Source of the DNA: Candidatus Gottesmanbacteria bacterium
Lineage (GTDB): Bacteria > Patescibacteriota > Microgenomatia > UBA10105 > UBA927
Length of the DNA: 5,967 bases
Assembly (NCBI GenBank): GCA_026396845.1
Contig: JAPLWC010000068.1
Coordinates: forward strand, 1 to 5,967
Reading direction: 5' to 3'
The notes beneath the pieces are model-generated. The model saw only the letters and a list, made by a program, of their open reading frames with translations, did no database searches and had not been told where the DNA came from. Numbering within the stretch: the first letter of the stretch is position 1; every line of letters starts with the position of its first letter. The translations under genes and the position numbers were made by a program. Shown in pieces: positions 1-5,227 of the stretch.

Positions 1-183
1 AATCTGTTTTTTGACGGCATCAAGGACGTCTGCGTCCGTCATCTTCTTTTCCCAGTCAGCACCATATTTGGCAGTCACGATATTATGTACGTCGGCGATC
101 AAAAACCGGATGGTCTCCACACGATCGCGCTCCCCTGCCTTAAGGGAAGTCGTAAGATCCGTTTGTAGTCGGTCCATCAGCAT
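1..183 (-). CDS. YqeY / GatB-like family protein, N-terminal part (runs off the window)
   Basis: The first 61 residues are visible, beginning MLMDRLQTDLTTSLKAGERD, followed by R-V-E-T-I-R-F-L and, near residue 50, KKMTDADVLDAVKK. This matches the usual start of YqeY proteins: a helix ending in 'lKagdkeR', then 'tlRmLlsaik', then a 'ltdeevl..l.k' helix. YqeY is a small (about 150 aa) protein resembling the tRNA-binding tail domain of the amidotransferase subunit GatB; its exact role is not settled, though tRNA interaction is suspected. The frame stays open to base 1, so roughly the last 90 residues lie outside the window. ATG at 183 is chosen because AGGGG (190-194) lies 6 nt upstream; a second in-frame ATG at 177 is possible. 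It starts 2 nt after the rpsU stop, which implies co-transcription and probably translational coupling. The rpsU-yqeY pairing is common in bacteria and supports the call. Confidence 0.82.
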   Translation of the reverse strand, partial: MLMDRLQTDLTTSLKAGERDRVETIRFLIADVHNIVTAKYGADWEKKMTDADVLDAVKKQI

Positions 184-185
184 AG

Positions 186-374
186 TTATCCCCTATTCGG
201 ATGACGAAGACGTCGTTTGAGCTCTCTTTTTTGCTCTTTTCGGATCTCCGCCGGCTTCTGATAAAACTCGCGTTTCTTCAAATCCTGCAAAATACCCTCG
301 GAAAGTACTTTCCGCGTAAATTTTCGGATGAGAGAATCTGACGTCTCACCCGGTTGCGCTTTAACAAATACCAT
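186..374 (-). CDS. rpsU: 30S ribosomal protein bS21
   Basis: This 62-residue, very basic protein starts MVFVKAQPGETSDSLIRKF and carries the bS21 signature: a short N-terminal strand, 'slIRkFtRkv..eGil.dlkkReFYqKPaeiRk', then a run of Lys/Arg in the C-terminal helix (KRELKRRLRH). It belongs to the small ribosomal subunit near the 3' end of 16S rRNA, where in studied bacteria it influences pairing of mRNA with the anti-Shine-Dalgarno sequence. Its length is close to the 60-70 residues usual for the family. The ATG at 374 is preceded by an extended Shine-Dalgarno sequence that includes the stop codon of the upstream HIT gene. The stop (186-188) lies 2 nt before yqeY. The order HIT-rpsU-yqeY is a known bacterial arrangement. 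No defect is seen. Confidence 0.95.
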   Translation of the reverse strand: MVFVKAQPGETSDSLIRKFTRKVLSEGILQDLKKREFYQKPAEIRKEQKRELKRRLRHPNRG

Positions 375-384
375 AAACTAAAAA

Positions 385-394
385 CACCTCCTTA
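385..394 (-). promoter_or_regulatory. Extended Shine-Dalgarno sequence of rpsU
   Basis: On the minus strand the bases read TAAGGAGGTG, pairing at all ten positions with the usual 16S rRNA 3' end (anti-SD CACCUCCUUA). The first three bases are also the TAA stop of the HIT gene. Ten bases separate it from the rpsU ATG (12 from the GGAGG core, a little long). No other gene in the window has more than a partial match. The strength suggests high or specially controlled translation of bS21. Confidence 0.85.
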
Positions 395-712
395 CAACGT
401 TCTGAACTTATCGATCGAACCTAGCACGTGTATATGCAAATGATCTACAAGTACCGCCCCTTTCCCGTTAATGACAATCCGATATTTTTCGATACCCTGA
501 TCGCGGATGATCTTGTTTACCACTGTCATCATCTTCCCCGCGAACCCGTCCGGTACCTCTAATAATTCCGGCACGTGCTTCTTTGAAATAACCAACCAAT
601 GCACCGGTGCCTGCGGATGGATTTATTTTATAACGAAAACGTCATCATCCTCATACAGCTTCGTACTCGGCAATTTCCCCGCAATCACGTCACAAAAAAT
701 ACACGACTCCAT
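392..712 (-). pseudogene. HIT-family nucleotide hydrolase/transferase, interrupted by an in-frame TAA at codon 30
   Basis: Read from ATG at 712 to the TAA at 392-394, this frame gives a normal-sized HIT protein (106 codons before the final stop) except that codon 30 (623-625) is TAA. Before the stop is MESCIFCDVIAGKLPSTKLY and then E-D-D-D-V-F-V-I-K; after it I-H-P-Q-A-P-V-H-W-L-V-I-S-K-K-H. Both halves match the family's 'CiFCkIi.geips.kvyEdd.vlafkDInPqAPvH.LviPKkH' continuously, with the usual Asp/Glu replaced by the stop. The HIT catalytic motif H-L-H-I-H-V is intact near residues 91-96, as is the CxxC pair (C4, C7). HIT proteins cleave nucleoside phosphate conjugates such as adenosine phosphoramidates. 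A restart at GTG 604 would give 70 residues containing the catalytic motif but lacking the N-terminal strand and Cys pair. The 5' end follows the stop of the DHH-like gene by 3 nt; the 3' stop forms part of the rpsU ribosome-binding site. A sequence error or a real nonsense mutation are both possible. Confidence 0.85.
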
Positions 713-715
713 ATA

Positions 716-1543
716 TTACTTTTTCCGTAACACGTCTATAATTTGAGCCAATGATTTTTTCGTCGGCCGCATATCGGGATTTTTACTGCTCCCGTTTAAC
801 ACCATGTGGTGACTCGCATGGAGAAACCATGTGGCATCAGGCTCTGCAGCCTTGAGCGTATTATACACTGACGTGAGATCTATCTCATCTTTCGGAATGG
901 ATTTGATTCTGAGATACCCTTTTTTCGGGTCTTTGCGTACCGCAATCGCATACCCCATCTTTTGAGCTAAATGCACCGCCTCGTCATTGGTTGTCTCAAC
1001 GCCCACTCCCTTGCCCCACCGAGTTTGAAACTCGACTCCTTTTTCTTTTAATTCTTTTTCCGCCCACACTTTATTCTGGAACGTTTTATAAATGCCATCG
1101 AGCGACTGCATCCCGAGGTCGACGATTTTCATCGGATTGTCGCCAAATAAAAGCCTCCATCCGTCTATCTGGGTCACCAGCCCCAGGTCCCAAAAATCCG
1201 CAGTGGGATTCGGGAAAAAAACTTCGCGGAAATGGTCAACATCGTTGACGACGGCAAGCAGTCGTTCCATCGCCGGATCCGCTCCATGCACATGCCTGAC
1301 TTCTCCATACACCAACAGCGACGCACAGGTATCTGCGTTTGTTTGATGGTGGTCAAATTTTCCGAACCCGGTATCCACATGGATAACTTCAGCGGTATCA
1401 TCCGGGGGTTTCCCTCCGAGCGTATTGCCGGCCGGCACAAACCCTACGTTCGCTTCCTCCCAACCGGGAAAAAATGTTTTGATGAGCCAGATGCCCGCAA
1501 TCGCATCCAGATCCGGCCCGATATGGGTAACAATGGTTTTCAT
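716..1543 (-). CDS. DHH-like phosphoesterase-superfamily protein of unknown role
   Basis: This 275-residue protein has a metal-ligand pattern like DHH/DHHA phosphoesterases. It begins MKTIVTHIGPDLDAIAGIWL, giving a first motif H7-x3-D11-x-D13, followed by VIHVDTGFGKFDHH with D57 and a D64-H65-H66 triad, and NDVDHF (N100, D103, H104) as a plausible fourth ligand site. The C-terminal third contains a conserved-looking segment, HHMVLNGSSKNPDMRPT (residues 245-261), that could form the substrate-binding lobe. DHH proteins use two metal ions to hydrolyse phosphodiester or pyrophosphate bonds, for example in nanoRNA or cyclic dinucleotides; MYG1-like exonucleases are distant alternatives. The substrate cannot be read from the sequence. 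The ATG at 1543 is preferred because the protein's first motif starts there; an upstream in-frame TTG (1561) adds only six residues and lies in the promoter. There is no Shine-Dalgarno sequence. It follows proS after 60 nt and precedes the HIT gene by 3 nt. Confidence 0.72.
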   Translation of the reverse strand: MKTIVTHIGPDLDAIAGIWLIKTFFPGWEEANVGFVPAGNTLGGKPPDDTAEVIHVDTGFGKFDHHQTNADTCASLLVYGEVRHVHGADPAMERLLAVVNDVDHFREVFFPNPTADFWDLGLVTQIDGWRLLFGDNPMKIVDLGMQSLDGIYKTFQNKVWAEKELKEKGVEFQTRWGKGVGVETTNDEAVHLAQKMGYAIAVRKDPKKGYLRIKSIPKDEIDLTSVYNTLKAAEPDATWFLHASHHMVLNGSSKNPDMRPTKKSLAQIIDVLRKK

Positions 1544-1551
1544 GTATTTGA

Positions 1552-1560
1552 AGTATACCA
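1552..1560 (-). promoter_or_regulatory. Extended -10 promoter candidate before the DHH-like gene
   Basis: The minus strand reads TGG-TATACT, matching the extended -10 consensus TGn-TATAAT at all but one position. No clear -35 element lies 16-18 nt upstream, which an extended -10 can tolerate. Only 8 nt separate the -10 from the ATG at 1543, so a transcript begun here would have a leader of 0-2 nt. It would drive the DHH-HIT-rpsU-yqeY group separately from the rpsB operon. Confidence 0.45.
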
Positions 1561-1579
1561 AATTTAGGAAACTTGGGGA

Positions 1580-1596
1580 GATTAGGGTGATTAGGG
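1580..1596 (+). repeat. Two-copy GATTAGGG tandem repeat in the proS/DHH gap
   Basis: GATTAGGG occurs at 1580-1587 and 1589-1596, a 9-bp period with a single T between. Degenerate relatives lie just to the left (TTAGG at 1564-1568 and TTGGGG at 1573-1578). The plus strand is therefore G-rich over about 33 bp and the minus-strand transcript C-rich. It occupies most of the 60-bp space between the proS stop and the next start. Confidence 0.6.
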
Positions 1597-1603
1597 AAAT
1601 ATG

Positions 1604-2956
1604 TCAATATGACTGGGCGAAGAACCAGCGGTGGGTGGCGGGCTTACCGCAGTGGACGCAAGTAGCTTTTTCCTCCTTCGCATCCATAGGAAGACAACGC
1701 GTCGAGGCCTTGGTTTCTTCTTTGATTGTCGCCTCACAGGCGGCGTCTTCGCACCAGAGCGCACGGATAAATCCGCGGGTCGTGTTCATGATCTTTTTGA
1801 ATTCGTCGTAGGTGGCGGCGTCACGCGTGTTGTCATCGCGGAATTTCTTGGCTTTATCAAATAAGGATTTCTGGATATCGTTTAACAACTTCTGTACGGT
1901 CGTAATAATTTCTTTCCGTGCGATCGTCACCTTTTCTCCCGTATCACGCCGCGCAAGAACTACCGTATCGGCTGCCAATTCCCTCTCCCCTATTTCCAGC
2001 CGAATCGGTACGCCTTTCACTTCCCACTCATTAAACCGGCGCCCGACTGACGGCTCTTCGCGGGTATCCACTTTGACGCGGATACCGGAGTTCGTCAGCG
2101 TTTCACGGAGTTCTTCGCATCGGGTGAGAAGCATTTTTGCATCGCCGTCTTTTTTCCTAATCGGCATAATTATCATCTGGATTGGTGCAATTTTCGGCGG
2201 CAAAATAATCCCGTTATCATCCCCATGGGTCAAAAACAAGCCGCCGAGTACCCTCGTCGTTAGCCCCCACGATGTCTGCCATACATAATCTGTCTTTCCA
2301 TCTTTCGTTTGAAACTTAATATCGAACACTTTCGAAAAATTCTGACCAAGATTGTGGCTGGTTGCGGCTTGGAGTGCTTTCCCATCCGGCATAAGCGCTT
2401 CTATTGTGTATGTGCGTTTGGCGCCTGCAAACTTTTCCGTTTCGCTTTTGACCCCGCACACAACGGGAACAGCTAAATAGTCCTCATGGATCTGCCGATA
2501 CCATTCAAGGGCAGACAATACCATATCCATATCTTCTTTCTCTGTCGCATGTGCGGTATGTCCTTCCTGCCACAAGAATTCGGTCGTCCGCAAAAATAGA
2601 TACGTCCGTTTCTCCCAGCGTATAACGTTATTCCATTGATTGATTAGCATGGGAAGATCGCGCCAGCTATGAATCCATTTTGCATACATGAAATACATGA
2701 TGGTTTCACTTGTGGGGCGCACAACCAACGGGTCTTTCAGCTTCTCCCCACCGCCGATGGTCACCAGCGCCAACTGCGGGGAAAATCCTTCCACATGCTC
2801 TTTTTCTTTCTGTAAAAGCGAATAGGGAATAAACAGCGGGAAATAGGCGTTCTCTTCCGCCTTGAGAATGACATCCGTATACCAATCGGAAAGATTCTCG
2901 GATTTCTTTTTTAATTCCTTTTTTTCAAACTGCTGGTTCATGCCCCTATTATACAT
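1604..2956 (-). CDS. proS: Prolyl-tRNA synthetase, type 3 (zinc-tailed), with an internal gap removing motif 1
   Basis: This class II enzyme charges tRNA-Pro with proline in the cytoplasm. Its 450 residues track the Thermus-like ProRS closely: SDWYTDVILKAE (23-34), NAYFPLFIP (36-44), EKEHVEGF (51-58), the VVRPTSET segment (78-85), motif 2 RTTEFLWQEGHTAHAT (123-138), KFAGAKRTYTIEALMPDGKA (175-194), motif 3 region THGDDNGIILPPKIAPIQ (243-260), the anticodon-binding domain (about 260-370), and a C-terminal zinc domain with C402, C407, C433, C436 ending F-A-Q-S-Y as the family does. There is no editing insertion, as expected for this type. Between E34 and N36 about 37 residues usual in the family are missing, including the motif 1 stretch resembling 'VVRPYGYAIWENIQ'; the frame is kept. 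The ATG at 2956 overlaps the rseP stop (TAATG); an ATG at 2941 is an alternative that removes five residues. Confidence 0.93.
   Translation of the reverse strand: MYNRGMNQQFEKKELKKKSENLSDWYTDVILKAEENAYFPLFIPYSLLQKEKEHVEGFSPQLALVTIGGGEKLKDPLVVRPTSETIMYFMYAKWIHSWRDLPMLINQWNNVIRWEKRTYLFLRTTEFLWQEGHTAHATEKEDMDMVLSALEWYRQIHEDYLAVPVVCGVKSETEKFAGAKRTYTIEALMPDGKALQAATSHNLGQNFSKVFDIKFQTKDGKTDYVWQTSWGLTTRVLGGLFLTHGDDNGIILPPKIAPIQMIIMPIRKKDGDAKMLLTRCEELRETLTNSGIRVKVDTREEPSVGRRFNEWEVKGVPIRLEIGERELAADTVVLARRDTGEKVTIARKEIITTVQKLLNDIQKSLFDKAKKFRDDNTRDAATYDEFKKIMNTTRGFIRALWCEDAACEATIKEETKASTRCLPMDAKEEKATCVHCGKPATHRWFFAQSY
2948..2953 (-). promoter_or_regulatory. Possible -10 box (TATAAT) at the proS start
   Basis: A perfect TATAAT on the minus strand ends 6 nt before the in-frame ATG at 2941, so initiation about 7 nt downstream would fall on that ATG and give a leaderless proS message. 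There is no recognisable -35 and no correctly spaced TGn extension, and the hexamer lies inside the longer proS reading frame from 2956. Chance occurrence is quite possible. Confidence 0.22.
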
Positions 2957-4086
2957 TACCCGCCGCGGGCAAGACGCATAACGTCGTTAATCGAGATGAG
3001 GATGATGAGAATAAAAAGAATAATCATGCCGATCTGGTGGGTAGACTGCTCAAATGCAGGTTTCACCCTTTTCCCGAGGATTTTTTCCAAAAATACGAAC
3101 GCGAGCCGGCCGCCATCCAACGCCGGAATCGGCAAAATATTCAGGACCGCCAAATTTAGGGACAGGATGCTCATAAACTCCAGAACCGCCTTCCAACCGA
3201 ATTTCACCGCCTGCCCCGTGACCTGAGCAATGCCGATAGGCCCCGCGACATCGCCGCCCACCGGTTTGAGAGTCAACAACCGACCGATAAGCGCTCCGAT
3301 CCCGGCGAGCATCGCCCATGCACGTTCACAATTAATTTTTGTTGCCGCAAACGGCGCCTGGGCTATTGTGTACACCCGGGTCTCCAAATCCGAAATCACG
3401 ATCCCCGTAGGCCCCTCCCCTTTTGGATACTCTTTGCGCGGTATAAGCGATACGGAAAGTGTTTGTGTACCACGAAGAACCGTGAGTGTCACGGACTGGC
3501 CGGCATGGGCTTTCACAGCATCTATAAGATCCGCCGGAATGATAATTTTTTTAGCTTCCGTGGGAGCAAGTTGAACCTCTTGGGATGCGGAGTACCCGCC
3601 CAAAACATTCCTCGGATACGTAATGCTTTGGATGACGTCGTTTGCTTTCAAACCCGCTTTTTCTGCGGGACTGCCGCGGGTAACACTCTCTATATGGACG
3701 TGTCCGGTCGGCTCCAGTACCCCTTGGGTTAATATATAGGTTGTGATACCCACGGCCAGAAGAAAATTCATCGCAACACCGGCAAGAAGAATTGCTGCCC
3801 GCTCTTTTTTGGTACGCGCGAAAAAATATTCTTTGCGGTGCTTGATATGAGGGTGCGACCCCTCGGATTCATCTTCCCCGGCAAGCTTCACAAATCCGCC
3901 GATCGGCAGCCAGTTAAGGGAGTACAAAATGCCGCGGATTTTTTTTCCAATAATACGCGGCGGCAATCCGAACCCGAATTCTTCTACTTTGACACCGATG
4001 AGGCGCGCAACGGTAAAATGACCAAGCTCGTGGATAAGGACAAGAATGCTAAGAATAATGATGAAAACAACGGCAGTCGTGAGCAT
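2956..4086 (-). CDS. rseP: RseP-type site-2 intramembrane zinc metalloprotease
   Basis: This 376-residue membrane protein is a site-2 protease that cuts substrates within the membrane; in model bacteria it releases sigma factors from anti-sigma proteins or clears signal peptides. The first transmembrane helix (about 2-24) carries the zinc motif H19-E20-L21-G22-H23. Next come GFGLPPRI (38-45) and WLPIGGFVKLAGED (59-72), typical of the family, a second membrane segment around 98-122, a single PDZ domain (about 128-215, with SVTRGSPAEKAGLKANDVI), a third segment near 300-318 with the catalytic N316-x2-P-x-P-x-L-D324-G motif, and a final helix at 352-368. One PDZ domain and this length fit the short Gram-positive/CPR form rather than the two-PDZ E. 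coli form. ATG 4086 is chosen because AGGTG (4091-4095) precedes it and the HExxH helix begins there. It starts 1 nt after the frr stop and overlaps proS by 1 nt. Confidence 0.93.
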   Translation of the reverse strand: MLTTAVVFIIILSILVLIHELGHFTVARLIGVKVEEFGFGLPPRIIGKKIRGILYSLNWLPIGGFVKLAGEDESEGSHPHIKHRKEYFFARTKKERAAILLAGVAMNFLLAVGITTYILTQGVLEPTGHVHIESVTRGSPAEKAGLKANDVIQSITYPRNVLGGYSASQEVQLAPTEAKKIIIPADLIDAVKAHAGQSVTLTVLRGTQTLSVSLIPRKEYPKGEGPTGIVISDLETRVYTIAQAPFAATKINCERAWAMLAGIGALIGRLLTLKPVGGDVAGPIGIAQVTGQAVKFGWKAVLEFMSILSLNLAVLNILPIPALDGGRLAFVFLEKILGKRVKPAFEQSTHQIGMIILFILIILISINDVMRLARGG

Positions 4087-4087
4087 A

Positions 4088-4636
4088 TTACACCTGAAGG
4101 AGTTCCGCTTCTTTTCTTGTGCCCATGGTATCAATTTCGGCGACCATTTCATCCGTCAACTCCTGCACTAGTCTCTCCCCGTGTTTTTGTTCATCTTCCG
4201 ATAGTAATTTTTTTAGCTCTTTCATCGATTCTGCCCGAATCTGGCGAACCATGACTTTGCCGCCCTCCAATTTGGCTTTGGCGAGTTTGATGTACTCAAG
4301 ACGCCGTTCCTCGGATAACATCGGAATTGTGATGCGGATAATTTCCCGATCAACGACCGGTGTGAGGCCTGAATTGCCGGCCAAAATCCCCTTCTCGATC
4401 TCGCCGATTGTAGAAATATCGTACGGCGAGATAACGAGAGTTTTGGAATCCATCGTGGTTATGGTGGCCATTTCCTGCACGCGGAGTCGCTGCGTGCCGC
4501 CGTAGGCCATAATCACGATATTTTCAACAAGTGCAGGTGTGGCGCGGCCTGAACGAATGGAGGTGAGATCCGTGCGCGTGACGTCGAGAGCCTTCTTCAT
4601 CTTCTCCCGCGCAATATTGAGAGTGGGTTCAATCAT
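4088..4636 (-). CDS. frr: Ribosome recycling factor
   Basis: The 182-residue protein works with EF-G to split post-termination ribosomes. It matches RRF over its whole length (typical size about 185). Helical domain I contains the S-I-R-S-G-R-A-T-P segment (26-34), then YGGTQRLRVQEMA (45-57) and the 'tlvIsPyD' strand leads into domain II; IPMLSEERRLEYIKLAK (104-120) and the Arg-bearing helix VMVRQIRAESMKELKK (128-143), where R131 and R134 line up with the functionally important arginines of the E. coli protein, complete it. ATG 4636 gives the usual N-terminus; extending upstream would add 19 residues overlapping tsf that look unrelated. The 22-nt gap to tsf contains no Shine-Dalgarno sequence but a run of seven U in the message. 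The stop is 1 nt before rseP. pyrH, normally between tsf and frr, is missing here. Confidence 0.95.
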   Translation of the reverse strand: MIEPTLNIAREKMKKALDVTRTDLTSIRSGRATPALVENIVIMAYGGTQRLRVQEMATITTMDSKTLVISPYDISTIGEIEKGILAGNSGLTPVVDREIIRITIPMLSEERRLEYIKLAKAKLEGGKVMVRQIRAESMKELKKLLSEDEQKHGERLVQELTDEMVAEIDTMGTRKEAELLQV

Positions 4637-4658
4637 TATCAAAAAAATAGTATCACGA

Positions 4659-5114
4659 TTATTCCCCGAGCGCAATCCGGGTGAATCCCGCAACCGTGAT
4701 GTTTTCTCCGACTTTGGCGACGGTTTGCTTCACCAGCGCTTCTACCGTCAGAGACGCGTCGCGGATGTATGGACTTGCAAGCAATTCTTTGGCGTTTCTT
4801 GGATTCATCGATGCAACCTGAAGGGCTATCTCATGTGCTAATGTCTTAAAATCATCGGTCCGCGCCACAAAATCCGTCTCACAGCGCAGTTCCACCAGTA
4901 CCCCGACCCGTCCGGCATGGACATAGGATTCAATAAGGCCCTGGGACGTCTCGCGTCCGCCTTTTTTTGCGGCTTTTTCCAATCCACGTTCCATGATGAG
5001 TTTTTTTGCTTTTCCGTAATCGCCATTGGCATCCTCAAGTGCCTGCCGGCAATCCGACACACCGGCACGGGTTTCTTCACGGAGTTTTTTAAGAAATTCG
5101 AGTGAAATTTTCAT
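4659..5114 (-). CDS. tsf: Translation elongation factor Ts, short form
   Basis: EF-Ts exchanges GDP on EF-Tu. The 151-residue protein begins MKISLEFLKKLREETRAGVS and shows the N-terminal UBA-like helices (about 1-45, with 'lReeTrAGvsDCrqALe' and 'A.klI.ErGl'), the EF-Tu-contacting T80-D81-F82-V83-A84-R85 motif in the core, and a closing 'tVeaLVKqtvAKvGENI' segment at about 123-139. It has only one core subdomain, against about 280 residues in E. coli; the short form resembles that of Thermus and many CPR bacteria and is not a truncation, since the C-terminal GENI region is intact. A weak GGAAG (5125-5129) lies 10 nt upstream of the ATG. That ATG overlaps by 4 nt (ATGA) the stop of the extended, frameshifted rpsB frame, which supports coupled translation of uS2 and EF-Ts. 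Confidence 0.95.
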   Translation of the reverse strand: MKISLEFLKKLREETRAGVSDCRQALEDANGDYGKAKKLIMERGLEKAAKKGGRETSQGLIESYVHAGRVGVLVELRCETDFVARTDDFKTLAHEIALQVASMNPRNAKELLASPYIRDASLTVEALVKQTVAKVGENITVAGFTRIALGE

Positions 5115-5227
5115 ACGTATTTGGCTTCCGTTTTTTTGGATTTCCGGGTTTTTTTAACTTCGGTCTTTACTTCTGATGCTACCGCTTTTGGGGCAACCGG
5201 CGCAACTGCCGGAACTGCCGGAACGGT
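5111..5227 (-). other. Displaced C-terminal tail of rpsB in the -1 frame
   Basis: Moving back one base at the AAAA run (5227-5230) lets translation continue for 38 residues beyond K221: T-V-P-A-V-P-A-V-A-P-V-A-P, then a Lys/Glu/Thr-rich segment with K-K-T-R-K-S-K-K-T-E and the end A-K-Y-V, stopping at TGA 5111-5113. Ala/Pro then Lys-rich composition is the style of uS2 tails in CPR bacteria. The stop overlaps the tsf start as ATGA, as expected of neighbouring operon genes. Two A7 runs (5131-5137 and 5149-5155) lie inside it. The whole tail is best seen as part of rpsB separated by an indel or a recoding event. Confidence 0.75.

Noticed and set aside
11..220. Open plus-strand frame opposite yqeY and rpsU
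   Set aside because: It mirrors recognisable minus-strand genes, has no family resemblance and no ribosome-binding site. The same applies to the other long plus-strand frames, such as 1812-2288 and 3838-4254.
623..625. Alternative genetic code as the reason for the HIT stop
   Set aside because: The codon is TAA, and other genes here end normally at TAA; known CPR recoding involves UGA, which is not found inside any frame here.
1544..1561. TTG start six codons upstream for the DHH-like gene
   Set aside because: Those codons coincide with the -10 candidate and add residues before the natural strand-1 start; no ribosome-binding sequence is present.
2956..2975. CCCG-CGG-CGGG hairpin at the end of rseP
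   Set aside because: The stem is only four pairs, lies inside the coding end of rseP and has no U tract, so it is not a supported terminator.
4087..4152. Longer rseP start adding 22 residues
   Set aside because: It overlaps frr and would put a charged, non-family segment before the first membrane helix; ATG 4086 has AGGTG upstream.
4637..4658. Terminator between tsf and frr based on the seven-U run
   Set aside because: No GC-rich stem precedes the U run, and the genes are closely packed in an operon.
4637..4693. Longer frr start adding 19 residues
   Set aside because: The extension overlaps the end of tsf, resembles no RRF N-terminus, and the ATG at 4636 gives the standard family start.
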